Translations under genes and position numbers: made by a program
Notes under the pieces: generated by a model
Databases searched by the model: none
What the model saw: the letters and a program-made list of their open reading frames with translations, nothing else
What the model was told of the DNA's origin: nothing
Source of the DNA: Ruminococcaceae bacterium YRB3002
GTDB lineage: Bacteria > Bacillota > Clostridia > Saccharofermentanales > Saccharofermentanaceae
Assembly: GCA_900099715.1 (NCBI GenBank)
Contig: FMTG01000003.1
Coordinates: 213,980 to 277,979 of the forward strand
Direction: 5' to 3'
Length of the DNA: 64,000 nt
Shown here: positions 18,745 through 27,832 of the stretch, piece by piece
Numbering within the stretch: position 1 is the first letter of the stretch
How the letters are laid out: each line of letters opens with the position of its first letter

Positions 18745-19695
18745 TTACTTCGCCCCCCTCTCGAAGATACGCAGCTTACAACTGTGCGCTCTTCTGTTTG
18801 TCTTTATCTCCTCATCCGATGCAACGACCGGCTTCTTTGTAATTACCCTTCCCTTCGGCACATTCCCGCATACACAGTACGGAAAATCCTTGGGACAGGT
18901 ACATGGATTCTCCCATGTCCTGAACTTCTCCTTAACGATACGGTCCTCCAGTGAATGGAAGGTAATTACCGCTATCCTTCCGCCTTCATTCAGGAGCTCG
19001 ACCGAATCATCCAGCATCCTCTCAAGACCCTCCAGTTCTCCGTTAACCTCGATCCTCAATGCCTGAAAGCATCTTCTTGCCGGATGCTGATCCTCGCCCC
19101 TGCCCTTGCCGGGCATATATGACGCGATCTTATTCGCCAAAGTCAAAGTATCATTGAACGGTTCCTTTATCCTGTCCCTCACGATACCTGCAGCGATCCT
19201 CCTGCTGAACTTCTCCTCACCATATCTGTAGAAGATATCTGCAAGCTGTTCCTCAGTATAGGTGTTGACCACCTTCGCCGCGGTCAGGTCTCTTGTCCTG
19301 TCCATCCTCATATCCAGCGGGCCATCCGCTGCATACGAGAAGCCGCGTTCCGGCGTATCGATCTGATGACTCGATACACCAAGATCCGCCAGGATCCCGT
19401 CCACTCCTTCAAGGTTCAAGTCCTCCGCGACACGCTTAATGTCAGCGAAATCCGATTTGACTGTACGCCAATTCCTGTCCGGGAAGTTTCTGATCTTCTC
19501 CCCGCACGCCTGAAGAGCTTCATCATCCTTATCTATAGAGATAAGTCTGCCGCCTTCTCCAAGCCTTGCAGCGATACCGCTGCTATGCCCGCCGCCGCCT
19601 GCCGTACAGTCGATATAGCACCCGTCGGGCTTTATATTCAGACCTGACATGCACTCATCAAAGAGTACAGGTATATGCTCAAAGACTTGAGACAT
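18745..19695 (-). CDS. rsmH: 16S rRNA (cytosine1402-N4)-methyltransferase RsmH (MraW)
   Basis: Methylates the base of C1402 in 16S rRNA. The 316 residues show the family start HIPVLFDECMSGL, SAM motif DCTAGGGGHSSGIA, DGILADLGVSSHQID, and GFSYAADGPLDMRMD, with a C-terminal ITFHSLEDRIVK. Length is typical. Its first 17 bases overlap the end of mraZ, the usual arrangement, and GGAGACAGAG precedes the ATG within mraZ. Confidence 0.97.
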   Translation of the reverse strand: MSQVFEHIPVLFDECMSGLNIKPDGCYIDCTAGGGGHSSGIAARLGEGGRLISIDKDDEALQACGEKIRNFPDRNWRTVKSDFADIKRVAEDLNLEGVDGILADLGVSSHQIDTPERGFSYAADGPLDMRMDRTRDLTAAKVVNTYTEEQLADIFYRYGEEKFSRRIAAGIVRDRIKEPFNDTLTLANKIASYMPGKGRGEDQHPARRCFQALRIEVNGELEGLERMLDDSVELLNEGGRIAVITFHSLEDRIVKEKFRTWENPCTCPKDFPYCVCGNVPKGRVITKKPVVASDEEIKTNRRAHSCKLRIFERGAK

Positions 19696-20110
19696 AATAC
19701 TCTGTCTCCATGCCTACAAGTTCTGACAGGTCATGCTTCTCACTATCGTAGAAAGCCTTTGTGCAGATCTCAAGCTTGTCATCCTCATCGAAAATACAGA
19801 TCTCATCGCCGGGCTTAGCCCCGATGTTCTCCCAAAGCTCATTGGAAACAGCTATTCTTCCCTGGGAATCCACTTTTGTCTCAAGTGCCTCACCGAAGAT
19901 CGCCCTTCTAATGATCCTTGTCGCCGGATTAACGGCATTCCATGACTTTGTATCTTCTTTGATACGTTCGAATCTTTCAGGTGTATATACGCACAGATAT
20001 CCCTTATCAAGGCTGTTAGTTACGATAACAGTATCTACAAAGGTATCTCTCTGCTTTGTAGGAACGAACAATCGCCCCTTGGCATCAATTTTCTTGATAT
20101 CTCGCGCCAT
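19679..20110 (-). CDS. mraZ: Transcriptional regulator MraZ
   Basis: First gene of the dcw operon, 143 residues, with two tandem AbrB/SpoVT-like domains: DAKGRLFVPTKQRD near residue 9 and DSQGRIAVSNELWE near residue 81. MraZ forms ring oligomers and represses its own operon by binding short repeats upstream. The predicted operator and promoter are both visible upstream here. The ATG follows GGAGCAGGTGA. The downstream gene rsmH overlaps it. Confidence 0.96.
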   Translation of the reverse strand: MARDIKKIDAKGRLFVPTKQRDTFVDTVIVTNSLDKGYLCVYTPERFERIKEDTKSWNAVNPATRIIRRAIFGEALETKVDSQGRIAVSNELWENIGAKPGDEICIFDEDDKLEICTKAFYDSEKHDLSELVGMETEYYVSSL

Positions 20111-20166
20111 TCACCTGCTCCGGACAAGTTTTTTGATAAAATGAGGGGTGTTATTGGCAATTATTA

Positions 20167-20191
20167 CCACTAATTTCCCCAAATCACCACA
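20167..20191 (-). promoter_or_regulatory. Predicted MraZ box: three 5-bp repeats at 10-bp spacing
   Basis: On the minus strand TGTGG (20187-20191), TGGGG (20177-20181) and AGTGG (20167-20171) are separated by exactly 5 bases each. In E. coli and Mycoplasma MraZ binds TGGGN repeats separated by 5 bases ahead of mraZ. The array starts just downstream of the predicted -10 box, a position suited to autorepression. Confidence 0.65.
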
Positions 20192-20198
20192 CATTTGT

Positions 20199-20227
20199 AT
20201 TTTATTCGTAACATTAGATTAACGCAA
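20199..20227 (-). promoter_or_regulatory. Predicted sigma-A promoter of the mraZ (dcw) operon
   Basis: On the minus strand TTGCGT (20222-20227) and TAAAAT (20199-20204) are spaced by 17 bases. Transcription would start near 20191, at the edge of the predicted MraZ box, leaving a leader of about 80 bases before mraZ. Confidence 0.6.
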
Positions 20228-20347
20228 GAGGTATTTTTGCAATTTTTCTAAAATATTTATCATGATTGATGGATTGGCGGATCATCAGCATTATAACACA
20301 GCGTACAATGTAATCTTTTGCCCGCAGCAATTGAGGTATCATATAGA

Positions 20348-20356
20348 TGATATAAT
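20348..20356 (+). promoter_or_regulatory. Extended -10 promoter element ahead of the GH43 gene
   Basis: TGATATAAT is an extended -10 element (TGn plus perfect TATAAT at 20351-20356), 45 bases before the ATG. No good -35 is seen at 17 bases; TTGAGG lies 14 bases upstream. The rest of 20111-20401 holds only the mraZ control region and AT-rich spacer, plus a short direct repeat (AAGTATCCT twice) just before the ribosome site. Confidence 0.45.
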
Positions 20357-20401
20357 AATAGAAAAGTATCCTAAAGTATCCTGGCAGGAGGTCTTGCACT
20401 C

Positions 20402-21997
20402 ATGAAGAAACAAGTCTATAACCCCTATCTCCCCTTGAATGAGTACATTCCTGACGGAGAGCCTCATCTTTTTGGTGACCGAGTATATATCTACGGATCT
20501 CACGATAAGGAAGGCGGTTATACATTCTGTATGCTGGACTATGTGGTATATTCTGCGCCTGCTGACGATCTGTCCGACTGGAGATTCGAGGGTGTAAGCT
20601 ACCGTGCAGACCAGGATCCCGACTACCCGAACCCGGCATACATGTACGCCCCGGATTGTGTACAGGGAAACGACGGAAGGTATTACCTGTTCTACTGTAT
20701 GGGCGGAGATTACGGCTACGAAGGTTACAGCGGAACAATCAAGGTGGCAGTATCAGAAGCTCCAGCAGGTCCTTTCGAGTATCTGGGACAGGTGCGGTAT
20801 AAGGACGGGACCCCGATGCGCAGATATGTGTGTTTCGACCCGGCAGTCATGAACGACAATGGAGTTATCCGCGTGTACTACGGAACACAGTATTCTTTCG
20901 AGGAGGATGAAGGTCTTACAGACGAAGTAGTCGAGCGTGAATGCGGCATGTTTGGAAGGACTCCTGATGAGATACGCTCATATCCGGACAGCATTAACGG
21001 CGCCATAATGCTGACTCTGGAAGATGATATGCTTACTGTAAAGGATGAACCGCGCCACATAATCCCCTACAAGGTGAAGGGCACATCTTTTGAGGAACAT
21101 CCTTTTTTTGAAGGGTCCTCTATACGTCTGATCAATAATAATTATTATTTCATATATTCATCATGGCAGAATCACGAACTCTGCTACGCGACCAGCAGAT
21201 ATCCCGACTGGGATTTTGTCTTCGGAGGAACTATAGTATCCAACGGAGATGTGGGATATAAGGGACGCAGTGTAAAGGATAAGCTCAACATGACGGGCAC
21301 CACACACGGAAGCATCCTTAATGTTGGCGATGACTACTACATATTCTTTCACAGATTGACTCACAAGTCTGACTACAGCCGCCAGTCGTGTGCGGAACGT
21401 ATTTATATCAACGAAGACGGATCTATCGATCAGGTTGAGATAACATCCTGTGGTCTTAATAACGGTCCTCTTGAAGGGGTGGGATCATATCCTGCCGTTA
21501 TCTGCTGCAACCTTACAAACGGCATGATGCCGCATGGCTCCAATACAGTTTACTCAGCCTCATTCCCTAACGTTACCAACATCGGCAATGACAGATTCAT
21601 AGGCGAGATCGGTAACGGGACTTTGATCGGGTACAAGTATTTCAGTTTCAGGAGCGTGTCTGAGATCGGGGTCATTGCCCGCGTGGAGGACTCTGACAAC
21701 AGAGCCTTCTTTGACGTTCCTGTCAGGATCGACGAGAGAGCGGAAGAAGACAACAAAAGGCTCTCTTCGGTCTGCCCCGGGGAGTTCAACATCTACGCCA
21801 GCAACTATCTTGATGTAATGCTCTCAGAGACAGGTGATCCCGTCGCGCGGATATACCTTGGCAGCAGCACAACATGGACCCGCTACGCGTCAGGGGTGAG
21901 CATTAAGGACGGCGTATATCCCCTGTACTTCAGGTATCAGGGAACCGGAAGGATACAGATAAGAGAGATCTTCCTCAGCAGTCTCGAAGGACTCTGA
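20402..21997 (+). CDS. Glycoside hydrolase family 43-like enzyme
   Basis: Five-bladed beta-propeller hydrolase of 531 residues, of the group acting on arabinose- or xylose-containing plant polymers. Candidate catalytic acids are Asp18 in EYIPDGEPH, Asp85 in MYAPDCVQ and the Glu in FFEGSSIRL, the usual A-P-D and E-G pattern of GH43. The last ~120 residues (FNIYASNYLDVM to IQIREIFLSS) look like a jelly-roll CBM6-type domain. There is no signal peptide, so it likely cleaves imported oligosaccharides in the cytoplasm. AGGAGG lies 10 bases before the ATG. It stands alone between divergent mraZ and the convergent polysaccharide locus; its stop is only 3 bases from the facing stop, and an 8-bp stem (21996-22003 with 22012-22019) spans the junction. 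Confidence 0.88.
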   Translation: MKKQVYNPYLPLNEYIPDGEPHLFGDRVYIYGSHDKEGGYTFCMLDYVVYSAPADDLSDWRFEGVSYRADQDPDYPNPAYMYAPDCVQGNDGRYYLFYCMGGDYGYEGYSGTIKVAVSEAPAGPFEYLGQVRYKDGTPMRRYVCFDPAVMNDNGVIRVYYGTQYSFEEDEGLTDEVVERECGMFGRTPDEIRSYPDSINGAIMLTLEDDMLTVKDEPRHIIPYKVKGTSFEEHPFFEGSSIRLINNNYYFIYSSWQNHELCYATSRYPDWDFVFGGTIVSNGDVGYKGRSVKDKLNMTGTTHGSILNVGDDYYIFFHRLTHKSDYSRQSCAERIYINEDGSIDQVEITSCGLNNGPLEGVGSYPAVICCNLTNGMMPHGSNTVYSASFPNVTNIGNDRFIGEIGNGTLIGYKYFSFRSVSEIGVIARVEDSDNRAFFDVPVRIDERAEEDNKRLSSVCPGEFNIYASNYLDVMLSETGDPVARIYLGSSTTWTRYASGVSIKDGVYPLYFRYQGTGRIQIREIFLSSLEGL

Positions 21998-22000
21998 TCC

Positions 22001-24286
22001 TCATGAAGATCTGAGGATCCTGCGGTAGAGCATCTCGATGGATCCGTGATCCAGTGCAACAGGATTATTCTTAAGCCTGTCGGCATTAACTGACGACGAG
22101 AGCAGGATGATCTCTTCATCCGTAGCAGATGGCGTTGACATACCGAGCCTGCTGTACTGGTCATCGAGCCACTTACACACCTGTGATGGCTCTGCAAGAC
22201 CAAAAGCCTCAGCTATATAATCCATAACAGATCCGAGATACTCTCTCCCCCTCGGGTCAGCGCATCTGTCCATATTCTCAAGCATCCACGGGAACAGATA
22301 CCTCACGCAGAGCATAGCTGAATGACCATGTGACAATCCATAGAGAGATGTGATCTTATAGCACATAGCGTGCCCTGCAGTCGTCTGCGTAATATTAATG
22401 GCTTTCCCGGCCTTGTATGCAGCCATGAGCATGCCGAGATTGGAAGAAGGATCGTTCTCCAGATACCCGTCCATATTATCCATTATCAGATGTATTGCTT
22501 CTCTTGCATATGCCTTGCTCTCATCGGTGCTGTTGACCGACCAGATAGACTCTATCGCATGACAGAGGGCATCGAACATCGTGCATTTGCGCTGATAAAC
22601 AGGAAGCGTCTTAAGGAGACTGCTGTCCATCAGTACCGTTCCCGGGATAATACTCTCGTGCGTAACAGACTGCTTTGCACCATTGTAGTAGATCACGGCA
22701 AATCTTGTGGCTTCCGATCCTGTTCCGGCCGTTGTCGGCGCTGCCAGGAACGGGATATTGTTGGGAACGATCTCCTGTTCAAGATAACACACGGAAGGAT
22801 CCATATTGCAGTACAGTTTGATGCACTTGGCAACGTCCATTGCCGAACCGCCTCCGATAGCGATTATCGCACCGCAGCCTTCCCTGTTGAACACATTTAC
22901 GCCTTCAACAACAGAATCATAAAGCGGATTGGGAGTAAAATCACTGAACTGCACTATCCTCACGCCCAGTCTTGCACTGACATTGTCGAAATAATCCCTG
23001 ACAGGCATAACGCCCAAAGATCTTCCGCACACCAGCATAATGGTGGTGCTTCCGCATGACTTTATCCATTTATCCAGATCAGCATAATTGTTCTCTGCTG
23101 TTATGATCCCCTTGAATGGCTCCCATGCTTTGCGCTCGGCTTCACGGTCATCTCCGGAATTCACCTCACCTCCGAAGGTTCTCTCGATCTTCTCATATTT
23201 GGAATCGGCCGAGTACGGAAATTCAACAAGCTGGCCCCCATATTCAGCAAGAAGCCTGATCACCTCTTCCCTGACAGGTTTCTGAAATCCCGTAACCCAG
23301 TTATCACCATGAACAACAATATCAGGCTTATACTTGCGTATATTATCAGCGTAAGAGAGCGTATCCTGATCCACGACTCTGCTGACTCCGGCGATGCTTC
23401 TTACAAGAGCCTTGCGCTCGGAACGCGGAACTACAGGCGCGCGCTTATATGTGGATACGACTTCGTCTGACAGGACCCCTACAGTAAGCTTACCGAGCCT
23501 TGCCGCTCTCCTTATGATAAGTATGTGCCCGCCGTGGATAACATTCGTCGAGAAACAAAGATAGACCGATCTGTTCTCGACCTCTTTCAGGCGTGCTGAT
23601 ACGATACTAAGATCCTCAGGATTGTCTATCTCGGCGCAGAGCATATTCTCCACATCGAGAGCCTTGATATTACATGCACCGTCAAGTTCATTCAGTGCAT
23701 TCTCGGCATAGACAGAAGTGTTTCCGTTCTCACAGAATTCCACGATCTTATCGAGCCACCTCTTCCAGTCATCCCTGAGCAGTTTGTAGAGGGGCTGTGC
23801 CGCCATTGCATTCTCGAAAAAATGTATCCCGACCTTCAATACCTGCCCGTCTCCAATAACTGCCTTGAAGTCCTTCTCCGGCAGAGGAAGAGTAGAAGAT
23901 ACCGTCATGCACGATGTCTCTGAATCCATTACCTTATCTATTACTTCATTCTCGAAAACAAGATCACCGTGCATAAGGATTATGTCGTCATCCAGGTATT
24001 CTCTGGCACAGTAGATACTGTAGATATAGTTAGTCTTATCGTAAACAGGGTTCTTGACAAATGTATAGTGGAGCGGCAATTCCAGACTCTCACAGTACTT
24101 AATGAGGACTTCATCAAAGAGACCCGTTGTCATAACAACTTCTTTGATCCCCACATCAACAAGCTGTCTCAGCTGGTGTGACAGGATGGTATCATGCGGG
24201 CTCACTTCAGTCATGCATTTGGGATGTTCTGAGGTCAGGACTCCCATTCTGGAACCCATACCTGAATTAAGAATAAGCGCTCTCAC
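22001..24286 (-). CDS. Three-domain fusion: sugar/alcohol-phosphate nucleotidyltransferase, cytidylyltransferase-like domain, and Fe-type (phosphonoacetaldehyde reductase-like) alcohol dehydrogenase
   Basis: The 761 residues hold three parts. Residues 1 to about 235 are an NTP-transferase (ILNSGMGSRMG, HPKCMTEV, ILMHGDLVF) of the LicC/PntC type. Residues about 240-375 are a TagD-like cytidylyltransferase fold (CFSTNVIHGGHILII, YKRAPVVPRSERKALV, VVHGDNWVTG), the domain commonly fused to PEP mutase; the usual ISSTxxI motif is missing. Residues about 395-761 are an iron alcohol dehydrogenase (IGGGSAMDVAKC, TAGTGSEATRF, DALCHAIESIWSVN, GLSHGHSAM), closest in memory to phosphonoacetaldehyde reductase PhpC. 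This suggests reduction of an aldehyde such as phosphonoacetaldehyde to an alcohol and CTP activation of the product. No PEP mutase or phosphonopyruvate decarboxylase is in the window. It overlaps the licD gene by 4 bases. Confidence 0.85.
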   Translation of the reverse strand: MRALILNSGMGSRMGVLTSEHPKCMTEVSPHDTILSHQLRQLVDVGIKEVVMTTGLFDEVLIKYCESLELPLHYTFVKNPVYDKTNYIYSIYCAREYLDDDIILMHGDLVFENEVIDKVMDSETSCMTVSSTLPLPEKDFKAVIGDGQVLKVGIHFFENAMAAQPLYKLLRDDWKRWLDKIVEFCENGNTSVYAENALNELDGACNIKALDVENMLCAEIDNPEDLSIVSARLKEVENRSVYLCFSTNVIHGGHILIIRRAARLGKLTVGVLSDEVVSTYKRAPVVPRSERKALVRSIAGVSRVVDQDTLSYADNIRKYKPDIVVHGDNWVTGFQKPVREEVIRLLAEYGGQLVEFPYSADSKYEKIERTFGGEVNSGDDREAERKAWEPFKGIITAENNYADLDKWIKSCGSTTIMLVCGRSLGVMPVRDYFDNVSARLGVRIVQFSDFTPNPLYDSVVEGVNVFNREGCGAIIAIGGGSAMDVAKCIKLYCNMDPSVCYLEQEIVPNNIPFLAAPTTAGTGSEATRFAVIYYNGAKQSVTHESIIPGTVLMDSSLLKTLPVYQRKCTMFDALCHAIESIWSVNSTDESKAYAREAIHLIMDNMDGYLENDPSSNLGMLMAAYKAGKAINITQTTAGHAMCYKITSLYGLSHGHSAMLCVRYLFPWMLENMDRCADPRGREYLGSVMDYIAEAFGLAEPSQVCKWLDDQYSRLGMSTPSATDEEIILLSSSVNADRLKNNPVALDHGSIEMLYRRILRSS

Positions 24287-25161
24287 TTTGTCTCCCCTCC
24301 CTCGTTACGGTAATCAATATGCATATTATACTTCTGACTGTATGTAACCCAATTATAGAACTCATCGAATCTGGCGTGTATAGGAAGGTATTCCGTATAG
24401 TCCCTGTAACTTGCTTTAAGGATAGCCAGTTCATCATTGGGCACGAGCACATCTGTTCCGTTAACCGTTATCTTCCTGACAGGTTCAATTGAACTCTTGT
24501 CATATACATGCCTGAGATGACAGAAGATACAGACTTTCGCGGCGGTCTCATAGTCATATTTGCTCACCACTTTGTTAAAGGCCCTGTCCAGAGATCCCGC
24601 GCTGACAAAGAATGACTTAAGACCATAGTAGAACATCTTCACTTTCTGTCCCTTTGATTTACCGGGCATCTTCTTAAGATTGGTATAATAGAGGAACTTC
24701 ATTATCCTCTTGTCAAAAAGGCTCAGGTATTCATCCTGGATCTTTCTTATATGGTCTTCATTGTCATCAACGCCGAAGAGATAGAATACATCCAGATGTG
24801 TCGTCTCCAGGTCAAGACCTTTCTTACCTATCCGTATCTGAAAATAAGGATAATCACTGTTTGTATAATTGGACTCGAAGAAGTATTCGGAAGGCAGCTG
24901 TTCCTTAAGTGCAGATATCAGTTTCTGTACGTCAACAATAGGAACACCAACATCAAAATCAGAATCCCAGGGAATAAACCCGTTGTCACGCACAATCCCA
25001 AGAAGCGATCCGAACACGACACTGTACCTGATGTTGTTATCTACGCAGATCTTATGGAAGACCTTAAAGATGTTCAATATGTCTTTTTTGCAGGCGTTCA
25101 GAAGATCATACTGCCTGTCAATATATTCATGCATCTCGATCCTGAAATCATTCTCGTTCAT
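24283..25161 (-). CDS. LicD-family phosphotransferase
   Basis: Cytoplasmic LicD/nucleotidyltransferase-fold protein of 292 residues. The family transfers phosphocholine or related alcohol phosphates from a CDP-linked donor to glycans. The signature YSVVFGSLLGIVRDNGFIPWD is followed by SDFDVGVP, a variant of the usual DDDIDVG metal site in which the second Asp is Ser. The N-terminus DRQYDLLNACKKDILNIFKVF is typical. It ends 4 bases inside the start of the three-domain nucleotidyltransferase gene, so donor synthesis and transfer are probably coupled. The flippase stop lies 14 bases inside its own start. Confidence 0.85.
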   Translation of the reverse strand: MNENDFRIEMHEYIDRQYDLLNACKKDILNIFKVFHKICVDNNIRYSVVFGSLLGIVRDNGFIPWDSDFDVGVPIVDVQKLISALKEQLPSEYFFESNYTNSDYPYFQIRIGKKGLDLETTHLDVFYLFGVDDNEDHIRKIQDEYLSLFDKRIMKFLYYTNLKKMPGKSKGQKVKMFYYGLKSFFVSAGSLDRAFNKVVSKYDYETAAKVCIFCHLRHVYDKSSIEPVRKITVNGTDVLVPNDELAILKASYRDYTEYLPIHARFDEFYNWVTYSQKYNMHIDYRNEGGETK

Positions 25162-26632
25162 CTGATTTTCTCCGTTTCAAACCTTTTAGAACACCCCCGG
25201 CCTGATCCGTTATATATTTAAGGCTCGGGTTCTTCGTCAGCAGACTGATAACGTAGTATATGGCAACACCTGATGCTATCTGGAGTACAGTCACAACAAC
25301 TGAATTAAGCTCAAGTGTGCCGATCAGCAGCACACATACGCACATGACGATTGCCGACAGCAGATTGGGGAGCAGATCCTCAAGCTGGAACCTGTATGTA
25401 TAACCCAGGAGTTTCCTGTTGGGAATACTGTTGACCACTATCTGTATAAGCGTACACACCAGTGCGGAGATGGCGATCTGCATAGGTGACCTGCTCAGGA
25501 AAATAAACAGTGCGAGCGTAACAAAATAAGCTGACTTCTTGATTATCTCCATCTTCAGATATACATCGCTCCTGCCCATCGCCTTGATAGTCTCACAGTT
25601 GCCCACAGCAACTATGTCGAACATCGTTGCAATACAGAAGATCTTGATGTAATAAGATGCCTCCATCCACTTCTCGGTCAGCACCAGTCTTACAAAGCCG
25701 TCTGATACCGCCAGAAAGCCCAGCATTGTCGGGAACACGACGAAAGAAGCCACCTGCATGAACCTTCTTGTATACTGGAGCAGTACCGCCTTATCATCCT
25801 GTTTCTTGGACAGGAACGGGAACAGCACTGCAGATAATGTGCTTGTGATAGTCTGCGACACCGTAGTCGGAAACATCTTTCCCTTAGTGTAGAATGACAG
25901 ATCAGCCGTGGTATATTTTATACCGATGATCAGAGGATTGATCTCAACATATATTGCAGCGATAAGAGATGAGACAAATATCTTTGATCCGTACTTGAAC
26001 AGGCTCTTCACTCTGTTGATGGAAAACTTGAGAACAAAAGGCATATGCGTTACGGCAACAAGTATGACAGTATCGATGCAGGTGTTAGAGACCTGCTGTG
26101 CCACAAGAGCCCATGCGCCAAAACCATTTACAGCCATGGTGATGCCGATCACTGCAGATACAAGAGTACCTCCAAGGGTAGCGAAGAAGAACGTCCTGAA
26201 CTTCAGATTCGAAGATATATAGGCGCAGTATACTGATTTGACCGCATATATCGGCAGTGACAATCCCATTGTCCTGATGATCGGAGTCAGCAGAGGTTTT
26301 TTGAATAATACTGCTGCCCACGGTGCAGTGAAGAACAATAATATGTAGAGTACTACCGATATAACAACAGACAGGATAAGAATACTCGAATAGTCATGAA
26401 CATCGGCATCCTTCTTCTGTATCAGTGCCGTATTAAGTCCGCCTGAGATTATTACATTCGCGAAAGTAAAGAAGATCGCCACTATTCCGACGACGCCGTA
26501 ATCTGACGGCGTAAGAAGACGTGCCAGTATGACAGACACGATCAATGATATGGTCTGCGCGATTACGCGCTCCATGAACTTCCAGATCAATCCGGATATA
26601 GCCTTCTTCTTCAGGTACGCATTCTCTGACAT
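25148..26632 (-). CDS. Wzx-type polysaccharide flippase
   Basis: Polytopic MOP-superfamily exporter of 494 residues with about 12-14 membrane helices. The N-terminus KKKAISGLIWKFMERVIAQ and ILARLLTPSDYGVVGI are typical of the polysaccharide transporter (PST/WzxC) family that moves undecaprenyl-linked repeat units across the membrane. It sits between the CapF gene and licD in the same transcript. With a Wzy-like polymerase and an initiating transferase in the locus this supports Wzx/Wzy-dependent export. Confidence 0.9.
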   Translation of the reverse strand: MSENAYLKKKAISGLIWKFMERVIAQTISLIVSVILARLLTPSDYGVVGIVAIFFTFANVIISGGLNTALIQKKDADVHDYSSILILSVVISVVLYILLFFTAPWAAVLFKKPLLTPIIRTMGLSLPIYAVKSVYCAYISSNLKFRTFFFATLGGTLVSAVIGITMAVNGFGAWALVAQQVSNTCIDTVILVAVTHMPFVLKFSINRVKSLFKYGSKIFVSSLIAAIYVEINPLIIGIKYTTADLSFYTKGKMFPTTVSQTITSTLSAVLFPFLSKKQDDKAVLLQYTRRFMQVASFVVFPTMLGFLAVSDGFVRLVLTEKWMEASYYIKIFCIATMFDIVAVGNCETIKAMGRSDVYLKMEIIKKSAYFVTLALFIFLSRSPMQIAISALVCTLIQIVVNSIPNRKLLGYTYRFQLEDLLPNLLSAIVMCVCVLLIGTLELNSVVVTVLQIASGVAIYYVISLLTKNPSLKYITDQAGGVLKGLKRRKSDERE

Positions 26633-26635
26633 AGA

Positions 26636-27832
26636 CTATACTTCTTCTCTGAACGTATCCGGATGTCCGGGATCGAATATCTCATTACAGGTCATTACTG
26701 TAACGAGGTCCTCTGTATCTGACAGGTTGATTATGTTATGAGTCCAGCCCGGGATCATATGGACCGCTTCGATCTTATCGCCGGAGACTTCAAACTCCAC
26801 CGTCTCTCCGGTATTGATATTACGCTCCTGAATGAGTCCATGACCCTTGACAACGATAAAGAGTTCCCACTTGGAATTGTGCCAGTGCTGCCCCTTCGTA
26901 ATACCGGGCTTGCTGATATTGATGGACACCTGACCGCAGTCTTCTGTATGGACAAGTTCCGTAAACGAACCTCTGCCGTCAACATTCATCTTCAGTGCAT
27001 ATTTGATCTTCTCTTTGGGAAGATAGCTGATATACAGGCTGTACAGCTTTTTCGCGAAAGAACCTGCCGGCATCTTCGGCATCATCAGCGTCCCGGGCTG
27101 TGCTTTGAACTCCTCGAGAAGATCTACTATCTCACCCAAGGTTACCTTATGGGTTACGGGCACGCAGCAATAACGTCCGTCATCTTTAAGAACTGTCTCA
27201 ACACCGTCGAACTCACAGTGCTGTTCCTTGCCTTCAAGCAGGTCATACATTCCCTCAACCAGGTCATCGATATACAGGAGCTCCAGCTCCGTCGACCTGT
27301 CATTGACCGTGAACGGCTCATCATTTGCCACAGCCCAGCAGAACGTCGATACCGCAGAATTATACTTGGGTCTTGAATGACCCATGAGATTGGGGAATCT
27401 GTATACTGCTACCCTGGCACCAGTCTCTTCAGCATACTCAAAGAACAGGTCTTCTCCCGCCTTCTTGCTCCTGCCGTATTCCGAATCGCCGAACCGTCCC
27501 GACAGTGTTGCCTGAATAGAAGAACTGAGCATGATCGGCGCCTTGTTATCATGTGCCTTCAGGCAGTTAAGAAGCTGACTTGCAAAACCGAAGTTACCCT
27601 TCATGAATTCCTCCGGATCCTTCGGTCTGTTGACACCGGCAAGATTGAAGACAAAATCGCAATCAGTACAGAACCTGTCCAGATCTTCTGCCGAAGAATC
27701 AATATCATACTCATAGATCTCTTCGATGGAAATGCCCGGTCTTGTATTATTCTTTCCGTCTTTGATATTCCTGAGATTGTTTACCAGCGAAGTTCCAACC
27801 ATTCCTTTGGCGCCGGTTACGAGGATCTTCAT
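26636..27832 (-). CDS. capF: CapF-like bifunctional reductase/cupin for UDP-L-FucNAc synthesis
   Basis: 398 residues in two domains. The N-terminal short-chain dehydrogenase (ILVTGAKGMVGTSL; Y-x3-K site within SEYGRSKKAGED) acts as the 4-reductase, and the C-terminal cupin from about residue 275 has metal-binding HWHNSKWELFIVVKGHGLI and HMIPGWTHNI and acts as a 3-epimerase. This layout is specific to CapF/WbjC, which turns the CapE product into UDP-2-acetamido-2,6-dideoxy-L-talose. The ATG at 27832 overlaps the preceding stop as ATGA and has GGAGGA upstream; an ATG five codons earlier is the ribosome site itself. Confidence 0.92.
   Translation of the reverse strand: MKILVTGAKGMVGTSLVNNLRNIKDGKNNTRPGISIEEIYEYDIDSSAEDLDRFCTDCDFVFNLAGVNRPKDPEEFMKGNFGFASQLLNCLKAHDNKAPIMLSSSIQATLSGRFGDSEYGRSKKAGEDLFFEYAEETGARVAVYRFPNLMGHSRPKYNSAVSTFCWAVANDEPFTVNDRSTELELLYIDDLVEGMYDLLEGKEQHCEFDGVETVLKDDGRYCCVPVTHKVTLGEIVDLLEEFKAQPGTLMMPKMPAGSFAKKLYSLYISYLPKEKIKYALKMNVDGRGSFTELVHTEDCGQVSINISKPGITKGQHWHNSKWELFIVVKGHGLIQERNINTGETVEFEVSGDKIEAVHMIPGWTHNIINLSDTEDLVTVMTCNEIFDPGHPDTFREEV

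Noticed and set aside
21996..22019. Terminator between GH43 and the polysaccharide locus
   Set aside because: The 8-bp stem overlaps both stops and has no T-run on either side; kept only as a note.
22370..23059. 229-codon plus-strand frame
   Set aside because: Shadow of the three-domain fusion gene on the opposite strand.
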